NCBI GenBank assembly: GCA_041398785.1
Contig: JAWKUA010000011.1
Location: 124,001-188,000 of the forward strand
Direction of reading: 5' to 3'
Length of the DNA: 64,000 bases
From: Planctomycetaceae bacterium
Lineage (GTDB): Bacteria; Planctomycetota; Planctomycetia; Planctomycetales; Planctomycetaceae
The position numbers and the translations under genes are program-made. Below, one piece after another: positions 53,814 through 63,038 of the stretch (position 1 is its first letter; each line of letters begins with the position of its first letter). The notes beneath the pieces are model-generated. The model made no database searches and was not told the origin of the DNA. It saw only the letters and a list, made by a program, of their open reading frames with translations.

Positions 53814-54077
53814 CTTAGAACCCCTAACAAAACCTCCGAGGCCGCGTTGTGCCGACAGTAGTCGAGATGCAAGGAAGAATGACGAGGCGACAAATGTCGT
53901 CGAGGAGTGATGACGCCGCAGATCGGCTGCTGTCGTCACAACCCTTCGGGACGTTTGTGGTTGCGTCTCAGGCGGCGGCGCTCGGCGTCGACGGGATGTC
54001 CCGTCTCCTTCTCACTTCTTGCCTGAAACCCAACCACAAACGTCGCGGCTCTCGCAGGTTTTGTTAGGGGTTCTTAG
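53814..54077. mobile_element. MITE-like element, 264 bp with 22-bp terminal inverted repeats
   Basis: Left end CTTAGAACCCCTAACAAAACCT (53814-53835, shown in two halves: CTTAGAACCCC and TAACAAAACCT) and right end (54056-54077) are inverted copies with one mismatch in 22. TTA flanks the GAACCCC/GGGGTTC core on both sides and may be the target duplication. The interior codes for nothing convincing, so it is non-autonomous. It ends 21 bp before the start of the truncated gene at 54099. Confidence 0.82.
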
Positions 54078-54098
54078 TCGTTCACCAGGAATGAAGGA

Positions 54099-54335
54099 AT
54101 GGAAACCTCCAACAGCCGGCCCACGACCGCGACCAGGGAAAAAGTCGTGATCCATGCGGCCTATCCGCTGTGGCGCAAGCACATTCTGATGGCCATTGCC
54201 CGCGCCAAAGAACTCCAGGACGCAGGCAGCGAAGTCGTACTGACGTATTGCGACAGCCGCGGCGGCACCTGCGCCGTGAATTTCGCCGGCAGCCCCGGAA
54301 CATGCTTCATTTGCCGTTCCTGTGTCACAAAATCT
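54099..54335 (+). pseudogene. 5' fragment of a truncated gene, possibly capsule/glycosyltransferase-like
   Basis: Begins with ATG at 54099 behind AGGA and reads KVVIHAAYPLWRKHILMAIA, RAKELQDAGSEVVLTYCDSR, then a cysteine-rich TCAVNFAGSPGTCFICRSCV. This looks like the N-terminal domain of a surface-polysaccharide synthesis protein that handles several cysteines, but the identification is weak. After about 54335 the frame runs antisense through the DUF1207 gene, so the true 3' part is missing. Confidence 0.55.
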
Positions 54336-55204
54336 TTGTCAGACCGCGTAGTTGACTCCAGCGAATGCGCGTTGACTGCAATGAAGGGTGCTCCGGCTTT
54401 CGGATCGCTGGCCTGCGGCGTGTATTCCGCTCCGCCCTGAAACTGCCACGGCTTCGCGCCGCCGCCGTATTCCACCGCAAAGGCCGCTTCACCGTACAGC
54501 CGCCAGTCAGCAGTCGGGTAGTACGACGTTCCCAGGATCAGTGATTCGCGGACGTAGTTGATTCGTTCAAACGTCGGGTTCTTTAGCTGGTACTCATCCC
54601 CGACGTGCGAGCTGACGTGAAAGTATCCGAACTTGAAAGCCAGGTTGTCCTGTTTTCCGGTCCACAGCAGTCCGAAGCGATAGTCAATGGATTCGACATC
54701 CATGGACTTTTGCGGATCCAATCTCGGCAGTGCGGCCCCTTCCAGATCAATCTGCCATGCATCCAGGTTCAGAAACTCCGGCTGATCGCGGCGAAACAAA
54801 CCGACTCGCCCGCCGATGGTCGCGTCCCATCGCCACGACTTCGCGCCGTAGTCGTAGAGCGCTACTGTTGCAAAACGCGGTTCATGCGGAGCGGCGATGT
54901 AGGACCGGTACAGCAATCCGTCCGGCAGGACATGGTCGCCGGGAGGAAGTCCGCTGTTCAGTTGAGCGGCGAAACCAGGCTGTTCGGGAGCGAAGAGCTG
55001 TTCGAACGACGTTTGAGAATAGGATTGCGTCGGCCCGGCATGTCCCCCGACAACCGGCAGATTCTGCCGGCTGCTGACCGTCGGGAATGACGTGCGATAA
55101 TCTGCCGTGCCGGGCAATTGCCCGTGCGCAGCGGAAACGCCAAGCATGACCGCGATCACAGCGGCGCGGCAGAATCCGCGGAGTGCTTTGGTTTTGTGAC
55201 CCAT
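54336..55204 (-). pseudogene. DUF1207 family exported protein, C-terminus truncated
   Basis: The ATG at 55204 opens a signal peptide (RAAVIAVMLGVSAAHGQLPG). The mature part matches DUF1207, a planctomycete outer-membrane-like beta-barrel family: LPDGLLYRSYIAAPHEPRFA, WRWDATIGGRVGLFRRDQPE, FGYFHVSSHVGDEYQL and LYGEAAFAVEYGGGAKPWQF. Homology stops at GAPFIAVNAHS; the remaining codons to the stop at 54161 are the antisense of the fragment at 54099. So the last strands of the barrel are missing, and the two genes share one breakpoint near 54335-54365. Box C lies 68-84 nt upstream. Confidence 0.75.
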
Positions 55205-55254
55205 CGCCACCAAAAGACTGTCTTTCAGAGGATTGGCGGAGCGTTGAAGCGAGA

Positions 55255-55288
55255 ATGGTACGGTTTCGCGATGAGAACCTGATGAGAA
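55255..55288 (-). promoter_or_regulatory. Response-regulator box C and -10, upstream of the DUF1207 gene
   Basis: On the minus strand TTCTCATCAGGTTCTCA (55288-55272), then 11 nt, then TACCAT (55260-55255). Of the first 20 bases, 17 match box B, and the spacing and -10 are identical. It is ~51 nt from the -10 to the DUF1207 start. The rest of 55205-55615 shows nothing I can name. Confidence 0.7.
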
Positions 55289-55615
55289 TCGATGGGCCAA
55301 TACGCGAACGGATTCAACCGATGGCTGACTTTGCAGGCGCGCACTTCAGGTTCCCGAGAGCGATTCTAGTGCGATGCAAAATCCAGGTCAGCGCCAGTTT
55401 CCACCTGCGTGTTGCCTGAATTCTCCGCATCCTGCATCCCTGGCCGGACTCTGGAACGTCCAGTCGGGACAACACTGCCAGCCGAATCGTTGAAGCATTC
55501 CGCCATGAACATCAGCCATCGCCTGTTTGGTAATCTGGCCGCGGCGGACCCGATACTTTTCGCTCTTCTTACTCCCGCGATGAACGGCAGCCATCGCCCG
55601 TCCGGCATGGCGCTC

Positions 55616-56119
55616 TTATCTGGCCCGTTTCAGCCGCTGGGCCTGTTCGCCGTGCCACGGGATCAGGATTCGTTGAGTGCCATCGGACGTTGTTATCCGG
55701 ACCGTGCCATCCTCAAGGAAATGAATCGGATTGGAATCTGTCGTGTAGGTGGCCCGCAGGATGTGCCTGACGGCGAATGTCCTGAGAGCGTTCCGTGAGG
55801 AGTATTCGCCGTACAGCACGCCATCTTCAATCCACCATCGTGTGAAGGCCGGCCTGCCGTCGAAGGGGTCGTGGTCGTAGAGCATCGTTCCGTCAGGTCG
55901 AAAGTCGAGGACCATGTGACCGGGGTCTTCCTGGTAGGTCCAGGTTCCCACCAGCCGACGTTCATCGGCATTCAGCGCGGGTGTCCAGACGAAGATCAAC
56001 ACCAGGCCGGCCAGCACGGTCAGCGGCATTGCCAGCAGCAGTGTCATTCGACGCGCAGACCTGTTTCTGTGTCCGGATCTTGCGTTTGTTGTCGGGTACT
56101 TGTCGCCGGAACTCGGCAT
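55616..56119 (-). CDS. Hypothetical membrane-anchored protein
   Basis: A 167-aa protein with one hydrophobic segment (residues ~25-45, TLLLAMPLTVLAGLVLIFVW) and an outer domain of lipocalin-like character: RRLVGTWTYQEDPGHMVLDF, RPDGTMLYDHDPFDGRP and a C-terminal HFLEDGTVRITTSDGTQRIL. The pattern xLvGtW...dF..DGt is common in planctomycete small-molecule-binding-like domains, but I cannot name the family. ATG at 56119; an ATG at 56047 just before the hydrophobic segment is an alternative. Stands alone. Confidence 0.65.
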   Translation of the reverse strand: MPSSGDKYPTTNARSGHRNRSARRMTLLLAMPLTVLAGLVLIFVWTPALNADERRLVGTWTYQEDPGHMVLDFRPDGTMLYDHDPFDGRPAFTRWWIEDGVLYGEYSSRNALRTFAVRHILRATYTTDSNPIHFLEDGTVRITTSDGTQRILIPWHGEQAQRLKRAR

Positions 56120-56372
56120 CGGGAAATCTACTTTCGAAATGCAGATCCTGACCGGATGCGAATTTGTCTGACGCGTGGTCGGTGATCTTTCCCCGGAAAC
56201 CAGTCTCTGATTCGAGACGTTTCCAGGTTCACAAAGCTGAAACGGGATCTCGGCATTCCGTCTGCACGGTCTGATCGATATACGTGAAGCGACGGACGGA
56301 CGCCGGATTGCCCCTGTCGCGCGAATGACGGGCGGAGCACGACATCGCGAGATACAGACGGGAACGGAGTTG

Positions 56373-58580
56373 ATGTTAAGGAGCCATCGAGCCAGGGTCC
56401 GTGTCTGGCCCGGACGACCTTATCCGCTGGGAGCCACCTGGGAAGGTCGCGGGGTCAACTTCGCGCTGTTTTCGGCAAACGCGACTCGCGTGGAACTGTG
56501 CCTGTTCGATTCCGTCGACAGCCGCGAAGAAACGTACTGTGTGCCCCTTCGCGAACAGACGGACCTGGTGTGGCACTGTTTTCTGCCGGATATTCGCCCC
56601 GGCCAGTTGTACGGTTTTCGAGTCCACGGGCCCTATGATCCGCGGCGCGGGCATCGTTTCAACCAGAACAAAGTGCTGCTGGACCCGTATGCCAGGGCGA
56701 TCGGGCGGCGAATTCGCTGGTCAGACTCCATGTTTGGCTACACGATCGGCGACGAAACGCAGGATCTGTCGTTTGATACCCGCAACAACGCCGATAGCGC
56801 TCCTCTGGCCGTGGTTGTCAAACCGGCATTTGCCTGGGGTCGCGACCGTCCTCCGCGCACGCCCTGGCATGAAACGGTGATCTATGAAACTCACGTCAAG
56901 GGATTCACCATGCGGCATCCCGACGTGCCTGCACATTTAAGAGGCACGTTTGCCGGCCTGGCGTCACCGGCGGCCATTCGGCATTTTCGAAAGCTGGGTG
57001 TCACCGCCATCGAACTGATGCCCGTGCATCACCATGTCGATGACCGTCATCTGGTCGACGCGGGGCTGTCCAATTACTGGGGCTACAACACGCTGTCGTT
57101 CTTTGCTCCCGAATCGCGCTACGCGGCGTCGGACGCCGCCCGTTCCGCGGCGGAGTTCAAGTGGATGGTGCGACGCCTTCACCGGGCGGGCTTCGAAGTG
57201 ATTCTCGACGTCGTCTACAACCACACCGGAGAGGGCAATCATCTGGGACCGACGCTGTCGCTGCGAGGTATCGACAACGCGTCGTACTATCGACTGCTGC
57301 CGAACAACGGCCGTTATTACATGGACTATACCGGCTGCGGCAATACGCTGAACATGCTGTGTCCCCACGTGCTGCAGTTGATCATGGACAGCCTTCGATA
57401 CTGGGTGACGGAAATGCATGTCGACGGTTTCCGATTCGACCTGGCCAGCACGCTGGCGCGCGAGCTGCACGCGGTCGATCGGCTGGGAGCCTTCTTCGAC
57501 ATTATTCATCAGGACCCGATTCTGTCGCAGGTCAAGCTGATCGCGGAGCCGTGGGATCTGGGCGAAGGCGGATACCAGGTCGGCAATTTTCCGATCCTGT
57601 GGACGGAATGGAACGGCAAGTATCGCGACACCATCCGGCAGTTCTGGAAGGGAGACGGCAACACCGTTTCCGAATTCGCGACGCGGCTTTGCGGAAGCAG
57701 CGATCTTTACGAACACAGCGGTCGCAAGCCCTATGCCAGCATCAACTATGTGGCATCGCACGACGGATTCTGTCTGCATGATCTGGTCAGCTACAACCAC
57801 AAGCACAACGAACGGAATCCTCACGGAAATCAGGATGGCGACAATCACAACCTGAGCTGGAACTGCGGCGATGAAGGTCCGACCAACAACACCGACGTTG
57901 TGCAGTTGAGGCACCGCCAGATTCGCAACATGCTGACAACACTGATGTTTTCGCAGGGTGTTCCCATGATCCGCTGCGGCGACGAAATGGGGCACACGCA
58001 GCGCGGGAACAACAACACCTATTGTCAGGATAACGACCTGAACTGGCTGAACTGGAATCTGGAAGAGTGGCAGACGAGCCTGCTGCAGTTTGTGTCGGAA
58101 CTGATCCGGCTCAGGCACCGGATGCCGGTCCTGCGCCGGCGCCGGTTTTTTCAGGGGCGACAGATTCGCGGCGCGGACACCACTGACATCATGTGGTTTA
58201 CCAGTTGCGGTCGGCAGATGCAGGATTCCGACTGGCACTCGCCGGGCGGCAATGTTCTGGGCGTCCGGCTCAGCGGCAGGATGCCGGACGAACAGGATGA
58301 CCGCGGCCGAACGATCTCCGGCAGCACTTTGGCGCTGCTGTTCAACTCGACGCACCGCGAGATCGAATTCGTTCTGCCGCGCGTTGAACGAAACGAATAC
58401 TGGCGGCAAATCCTGAACACGGAGCGCTGGAAGGGCGATACCAGGAAGCTGCCAGGCGGCAAACCCATTTCGATGATCGGCCGATCGGTGGTCGTGCTGG
58501 AACTTCGCCGAATTCGCCCCGCCGCGCTGTCCGGCCTGCTGCTGCGCGGGTCGGCGCCGCAGAACGGCCGCGCGCCGTGA
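56373..58580 (+). CDS. glgX: Glycogen debranching enzyme (isoamylase type)
   Basis: Hydrolyses alpha-1,6 branches of (phosphorylase-trimmed) glycogen; GH13 family, 735 aa. Seen: CBM48 N-terminal domain (PYPLGATWEGRGVNFALFSA), WHETVIYETHVKGFTMRHPD, VTAIELMPVHHHVDDRHLVD, FEVILDVVYNHTGEGNHLGP (region I), VDGFRFDLASTLARE (nucleophile Asp), KLIAEPWDLGEGGYQVGNFP (acid/base Glu) and NYVASHDGFCLHDLVSYNHK (transition-state Asp). Then the typical GDEMGHTQRGNNNTYCQDND. ATG at 56373 behind GGAG; the frame opens earlier but without family sequence. No other glycogen gene is in the window. Confidence 0.95.
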   Translation: MLRSHRARVRVWPGRPYPLGATWEGRGVNFALFSANATRVELCLFDSVDSREETYCVPLREQTDLVWHCFLPDIRPGQLYGFRVHGPYDPRRGHRFNQNKVLLDPYARAIGRRIRWSDSMFGYTIGDETQDLSFDTRNNADSAPLAVVVKPAFAWGRDRPPRTPWHETVIYETHVKGFTMRHPDVPAHLRGTFAGLASPAAIRHFRKLGVTAIELMPVHHHVDDRHLVDAGLSNYWGYNTLSFFAPESRYAASDAARSAAEFKWMVRRLHRAGFEVILDVVYNHTGEGNHLGPTLSLRGIDNASYYRLLPNNGRYYMDYTGCGNTLNMLCPHVLQLIMDSLRYWVTEMHVDGFRFDLASTLARELHAVDRLGAFFDIIHQDPILSQVKLIAEPWDLGEGGYQVGNFPILWTEWNGKYRDTIRQFWKGDGNTVSEFATRLCGSSDLYEHSGRKPYASINYVASHDGFCLHDLVSYNHKHNERNPHGNQDGDNHNLSWNCGDEGPTNNTDVVQLRHRQIRNMLTTLMFSQGVPMIRCGDEMGHTQRGNNNTYCQDNDLNWLNWNLEEWQTSLLQFVSELIRLRHRMPVLRRRRFFQGRQIRGADTTDIMWFTSCGRQMQDSDWHSPGGNVLGVRLSGRMPDEQDDRGRTISGSTLALLFNSTHREIEFVLPRVERNEYWRQILNTERWKGDTRKLPGGKPISMIGRSVVVLELRRIRPAALSGLLLRGSAPQNGRAP

Positions 58581-58616
58581 GCTGTCCGCTTTCCGGTTGA
58601 CCGGGCTGCATGGCGG

Positions 58617-59060
58617 CTACGACATCGGCGCGATTTCATCAATCTGCTGAATTCGGCGCAGGTGACGTCCGCCTTCGAATTCGGTTGTCAGCCACGTCTG
58701 CACGATGCCTTCCGCTTCGTCATAGCTGACGAGCCGCTGACCGAGTGCCAGGACGTTGCCGTTGTTGTGTTGCCGTCCCCAGATCGCCGACTGCTGGTTC
58801 CAGCACAACGTGCAGCGTACGCCGCGAACCCGGTTCGCCACGATGGCCTCGCCGTTTCCGCTGCCGCCGATCACGATTCCGCGATCGAACTTTCCGGCTC
58901 CGACGGCTTCCGCGGCGGGTCGAATGAAGATCGGATAGTCCACCGGCTCCGGGGAGTTCGTTCCGAAATCCGTAACGTCGTGCCCGGCACGGGACAGGAA
59001 AGCCCGCAGGCGTTCCTTGTATTCGAAACCCGCGTGATCGGAGGCAATGGCGATGCGCAT
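58617..59060 (-). CDS. rpiB: Ribose-5-phosphate isomerase B
   Basis: Interconverts ribose-5-phosphate and ribulose-5-phosphate (RpiB/LacAB family). The 147-aa length is normal. Seen: MRIAIASDHAGFEYKERLRA with Asp8-His9, GHDVTDFGTNSPEPVDYPIF, DRGIVIGGSGNGEAIVANRV and GVRCTLCWNQQSAIWGRQHN, closing with NVLALGQRLVSYDEAEGIV. The catalytic cysteine usual in the GxCGSGxGxxxxAN motif is replaced: IGGSGNGEAIVANRV has Gly-Gly there, as in some actinobacterial and planctomycete forms where Glu acts instead. Stands alone, converging on glgX. Confidence 0.92.
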   Translation of the reverse strand: MRIAIASDHAGFEYKERLRAFLSRAGHDVTDFGTNSPEPVDYPIFIRPAAEAVGAGKFDRGIVIGGSGNGEAIVANRVRGVRCTLCWNQQSAIWGRQHNNGNVLALGQRLVSYDEAEGIVQTWLTTEFEGGRHLRRIQQIDEIAPMS

Positions 59061-59435
59061 GACGGTTTCAGTCTCCCGGCGGTGAACGGCGGATCGGGTG
59101 ATTGAGCCGCTGTTGACAGGGCATGCTCACCCGGCGGAGGAACGCCTGGTTCGGTCGACGCGAATGATAGCAATGCCGCCAGGATTGTCGTGATCCGAAC
59201 GAATGACTGCTGCGTTGTCACTGTGAAGGCCGTTCAACGACAGGGACAGCCTGGCGATCGATAACCTTCTTCGGTTCAGCAAAAATCCGTGCTGACGGTT
59301 GGCGGGACGCTCCGAAGGACCAGCGGTCGAATGACGCTGCCAGCCTGGAAGCCGAATCGCCGGCCCGTTAGAGTCTCCCGCAGGACGCGCTTCGACGACC
59401 ACCGGACGGATGTTTCCCGATACAGGAAGAAACCG

Positions 59436-60200
59436 ATGACTGACGAAAATAACCAGGAACGAACGGCGGACTCTGTTTCGGCCAGTGCCGACCGGAAGGC
59501 TGCCGGTGACGATTCGCCGCAGGGCGGTCCCGAACGGGTCTTTCTGGTGTCGTATCCGAAAATCGTGTTTCTGTATCCGACAGTGCTGGCGGCCCTGTTC
59601 GGCATGATCTTTATGCTTGCGAAAGGCAACGATCCCGCCGCGGACTACGCCGTAATTCCCGCTCGCATCTTTCTGGCGGTGCTGGCGATCAACCTGGTGG
59701 TGATTTCCTTCGACTTCCCGCGAACCACGTCGCTGACCTGGTTCTTTGCGGTCGTTGCGGCGCTGATCGGACTGTGGACGCTGTTTCGGCTGAATCCGGA
59801 CCTGATTCCATCGATCGGAGGGATCATCGCCCGGATCACTCCCAAGACCAACGCCGCGTTCTACACGATCTACTTTCTGATCATGATGTTCCTGTACGGC
59901 TGCGTGATGGTCAGCCGACGCTTCGACTTCTGGGAAGTCCGGGGCAACGAACTGCTGCACCATCACGGCGTGCTGAGCGACATGGAACGGTTCTCCGCTC
60001 CCAATCTGCGAATCGACAAGGAAATCAACGACGTCTTCGAATACCTGCTGCTTCGATCCGGACGGCTGATTCTGCATCCCAGCCAGGAACGCCGCGCGAT
60101 CGTGCTGGAAAATGTGTTCTTCATCAATCAGAAGGAAGAACGCATCACGAAGATGCTGGGAGCTCTGCAGGTCCGTTTCCGTCACGACCACGATGGCTGA
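59436..60200 (+). CDS. Hypothetical membrane protein
   Basis: A 254-aa protein with four hydrophobic segments (about residues 40-62, 73-93, 98-117 and 137-157) and a soluble C-terminal half: RFDFWEVRGNELLHHHGVLS, LRIDKEINDVFEYLLLRSGR and LILHPSQERRAIVLENVFFI. The C-terminal part reads like a PH/YdbS-like domain that senses or binds at the membrane, but this is a weak resemblance. The ATG at 59436 has AGGAAG upstream. No operon partners on this strand. Confidence 0.72.
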   Translation: MTDENNQERTADSVSASADRKAAGDDSPQGGPERVFLVSYPKIVFLYPTVLAALFGMIFMLAKGNDPAADYAVIPARIFLAVLAINLVVISFDFPRTTSLTWFFAVVAALIGLWTLFRLNPDLIPSIGGIIARITPKTNAAFYTIYFLIMMFLYGCVMVSRRFDFWEVRGNELLHHHGVLSDMERFSAPNLRIDKEINDVFEYLLLRSGRLILHPSQERRAIVLENVFFINQKEERITKMLGALQVRFRHDHDG

Positions 60201-60293
60201 ACGAACCACAACTGAGAACAGGGAACCGAAACGAAGCCTGGCTGAAACGAAGCCGGACGTTCTTCCCGGATTCCCCTGCGTCATCGTTTCGCG

Positions 60294-61682
60294 TCAGTCC
60301 TCCGCGCGGCTGCCGTCGCCGCACATCCTGACGATTTTCGGATCGAAGCGGGCGATCACGTCGACCAGATCGGACTGTTCGGCCATGACCTGTTCGATGT
60401 TCTTGTAGACGCCGGGGACTTCGTCAGCGCCTGCCGAAAGTACCGTCACGCCGCGCTTCGCCAGAGTGCGCTTGATGGCAGCGAAGTTGAACTTGTCCTT
60501 TGCCTGGCGGCGAGACATCTGCCGGCCGGCTCCGTGTGACGCCGAACTCAGGCTTTCGCAGTTCCCCTTTCCGCGGACGACAAACGCCGGATCGGCCATC
60601 GATCCCGGGATCACGCCCAGCACACCTTCGGCCGCCGGTGTCGCTCCCTTGCGATGAACAATCATGTCCCGGCCGCTGTGATGCTCCTTCCACGCGAAGT
60701 TGTGGTGGTTTTCGATGTCCGTGATCACGCGTGCTCCGAGCAGCTTCGAGACCAGCCGATGGATCACATCGTGGTTCGCGGCGGCGTAGTCGCCCATCAG
60801 ATTCATCGCGGCCCAGTATTCCTGACCTTCCTGGCTGTCCATATCCAGCCATGCCAGGTAGCCCAGCGACTGATGCCGTCGGTGAAGCTGTCGGCGAGCG
60901 ATGTCGGAATAAAAGGAACACACCGAAGCGCCCGTTCCGCGACTTCCGCTGTGGCTCAGCAGCGCGACGTACTGACCGGGTTCCAGCGGCAGGTCGGCCG
61001 CCGGTTCGCTCAGGGTGAAGACTCCGAATTCGACGAAGTGATTTCCGGAACCGGACGTTCCCAGTTGCTGACGAGCCTTTGACTTGTTGTCCTTCGTGAT
61101 CCGCGTCACCGTCCAGTCCTGATCGAGCACCTGATGGTCCTGCGGTTTTTCGTGAACGCTGCCGACGCCGAATCGTGTTCCGTTCTCCAGAGCGTTGCGG
61201 AAATGGTCGAACTGTGCCGTCATGGCCCGAACGGGAATGTCCAGCACCGACAGTTTCATGCGGCAGGCAATGTCGACTCCGACCGCATACGGAATCACGG
61301 CGTTGTCCAGCCCCAGAACTCCGCCGATCGGCAGCCCGTAGCCGACGTGAGCATCCGGCATCAGAGCGGCGCCGACCGCTGAAGGAACATGGCAGGCATC
61401 CTCCATCTGTCGGTGAGCGGCCGGGTCAATGTCGGATCCCCACGTGCGGTACGTGATCGGTTCGCCGACAGGCTCCGTGGCGTCGCTCAGCAGTTCCTTT
61501 GCCAGCGCATCCATCACCGGATCCCCGACGAACAACTGCGGCGATTCCGCCACCTGACGCAGCCGGTCCTTGATCTCCGCGGAAGAGTGCTGCTTCTGTT
61601 TCACAAGTTCCTGCACAGCGGCGATGGCGTACTTTGAGCAGTACTTCGGAATTCCCAGCTTTTCGAGTTGTCTGGCGTTCAT
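60294..61682 (-). CDS. rtcB: RNA-splicing ligase RtcB
   Basis: Joins 2',3'-cyclic-phosphate (or 3'-phosphate) and 5'-OH RNA ends using GTP and Mn2+; acts in RNA repair. 462 aa. Seen: HVGYGLPIGGVLGLDN, the metal-binding AVGVDIACRMKLSVLD (Asp-Cys), GTSGSGNHFVEFG, SHSGSRGTGASVCSFYSDIA and the guanylylated histidine region GRDMIVHRKGATPAAEGVLG, then GSMADPAFVVRGKGN and SSASHGAGRQMSRRQAKDKF. ATG at 61682 follows GGAGAG. No archease gene is visible nearby. Confidence 0.94.
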   Translation of the reverse strand: MNARQLEKLGIPKYCSKYAIAAVQELVKQKQHSSAEIKDRLRQVAESPQLFVGDPVMDALAKELLSDATEPVGEPITYRTWGSDIDPAAHRQMEDACHVPSAVGAALMPDAHVGYGLPIGGVLGLDNAVIPYAVGVDIACRMKLSVLDIPVRAMTAQFDHFRNALENGTRFGVGSVHEKPQDHQVLDQDWTVTRITKDNKSKARQQLGTSGSGNHFVEFGVFTLSEPAADLPLEPGQYVALLSHSGSRGTGASVCSFYSDIARRQLHRRHQSLGYLAWLDMDSQEGQEYWAAMNLMGDYAAANHDVIHRLVSKLLGARVITDIENHHNFAWKEHHSGRDMIVHRKGATPAAEGVLGVIPGSMADPAFVVRGKGNCESLSSASHGAGRQMSRRQAKDKFNFAAIKRTLAKRGVTVLSAGADEVPGVYKNIEQVMAEQSDLVDVIARFDPKIVRMCGDGSRAED

Positions 61683-61769
61683 GATTCTCTCCGCGATCAT
61701 TGACACGATTGCCGACCGAAGGATCGCATGATTGTTCCACGACCGAAAGCCGCGCTGCCCGATCCCCAC

Positions 61770-61960
61770 GCGTCATTCCCGCGCAGGCGGCGTGATCGCC
61801 AGCGGGAACCCGCCCGATCACTGTCTGGGTTCTCGCCTGCGCGGGAATGACGGAACGAACGGCGCCCTGGGTTCCCGCCTGCGGGAATGACGGAACGCGA
61901 ACGGCCTGGGTTCCCGCCTGCGCGGGAATGACGGAACGCGAGGCGCACTGGGTTTCCGCC
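61770..61960. repeat. Array of REP-like units (CCTGCGCGGGAATGACGGAACG)
   Basis: A unit around TTCCCGCCTGCGCGGGAATG occurs at about 61825-61857, 61867-61897 and 61906-61939, with a partial one at 61948-61960 and an inverted one at 61770-61790. Unit length is ~33 bp with spacers of ~8-9 bp; each has its own short hairpin. It fills the 61683-62118 gap between the divergent rtcB and DUF58 genes. Spacers are too short and too alike for CRISPR. Confidence 0.82.
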
Positions 61961-62118
61961 ACCCGATTTCTCGAATGCAGCCGGTGAGGGCATGACGGGT
62001 TCCTGTGATTTAGGCTTGCCGAAGTGAATCGATCTGCCTGGTCTTTGGCCGTTCATTCGGCAACGATGCATGCCTGCTGCCTTCCAATGTCCGCTGCCCG
62101 CGCCGGGAATGTGTCGCG

Positions 62119-63030
62119 ATGTCCATGGGAACCAACAGGACGCTGCCTTCGAATCCGACCGAACTTGCGAAGTTCGGGAAGCTGGAACTGGTTGCGCGTC
62201 AGCTTGTGGAGGGACTGATGATCGGGCGGCACCGCAGTCCGTTTAAGGGGTCGAGCGTCGAGTTCGTCGAACACCGCGACTACTACCCCGGCGATGAACT
62301 TCGCCACATCGACTGGCGCGCGTACGGAAAGACAGGCCGCTACTACATCAAGGAGTTCGAAGACGAAACCAACCTGCGTGCTCACCTGCTGGTGGATGCC
62401 AGCGGCAGCATGAACTATGCCGGCAGCACGCTCAGCAAGTTTGACTACGCCCGACTGCTGGCGGCATCGCTGGCGTGGTTGCTGATTGGCCAGCGCGATT
62501 CGGTCGGGATGGTGACATTCGATTCCGGAATTCGCGAACAGTTGAAGCCGTCGGGCAGTCGCGACACTCTGCGGCGGATGCTGCACATTCTGGAAACGAC
62601 GCAGCCCGGCGCAGACACCAGCCTGGCCGGCGTGATCGACCGCCTGTTGCCCACGTTTCGGCGGCGCAGTCTGTTGATTCTGATCAGCGACTGTCTTGAT
62701 TCGCTGCAAGCTCTGGAAACGGCACTGCTGCGATGCCGGCACGCGAAGCATGAGATCATCATCTTCCGGATCGTGGCTCCGGAAGAAGAGGAATTTCCGT
62801 TTGAGCGCCCGACGCAGTTCCGCAATCTGGAGGTGGCGAACCACCGGCTGCTGGTCGATCCTGCGAGGTTGCGCAGGGAGTACCTTCGCCAATACGGAGA
62901 GTTTTCCGAGGGCCTGAAGCGGCTTTGCGGCAACAACGGCATCGATCATCGACGACTGCTGACAACGGACCCGCTGCAGACCGTGCTGGGAAGCTGGCTG
63001 GCGGAACGTATGAGTTTCAGCCGAAAGTAG
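62119..63030 (+). CDS. DUF58 domain-containing protein
   Basis: A 303-aa cytoplasmic protein. DUF58 signature: GRHRSPFKGSSVEFVEHRDY and YPGDELRHIDWRAYGKTGRY with YYIKEFEDETN. A von Willebrand A-like fold follows, with a partly intact MIDAS: LLVDASGSMNYAGSTLSKFD (DxSxS), then SLLILISDCLDSLQALETAL. In bacteria DUF58 proteins are encoded beside MoxR ATPases and VWA proteins and act in maturation or stress complexes; no moxR gene lies upstream here, but partners may be past the right edge. Starts at ATG 62119 with conserved N-terminal helices. Converges with the TPR gene. Confidence 0.88.
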   Translation: MSMGTNRTLPSNPTELAKFGKLELVARQLVEGLMIGRHRSPFKGSSVEFVEHRDYYPGDELRHIDWRAYGKTGRYYIKEFEDETNLRAHLLVDASGSMNYAGSTLSKFDYARLLAASLAWLLIGQRDSVGMVTFDSGIREQLKPSGSRDTLRRMLHILETTQPGADTSLAGVIDRLLPTFRRRSLLILISDCLDSLQALETALLRCRHAKHEIIIFRIVAPEEEEFPFERPTQFRNLEVANHRLLVDPARLRREYLRQYGEFSEGLKRLCGNNGIDHRRLLTTDPLQTVLGSWLAERMSFSRK

Positions 63031-63038
63031 CGCAGCGG

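Noticed and set aside
53801..53817. TTCTCAGGCGTTCTTA as a fourth regulator box
   Set aside because: The period is 10 bp, the second half is imperfect, it overlaps the MITE end and no -10 or intact gene follows at the right distance.
56964..58409. 481-codon open frame on the minus strand
   Set aside because: Antisense to glgX, which has all GH13 catalytic motifs.
61770..61960. Possible CRISPR array
   Set aside because: Units of ~33 bp are separated by only ~8-9 bp, spacers are similar, orientation varies and no cas genes are present. It is a REP-type array.
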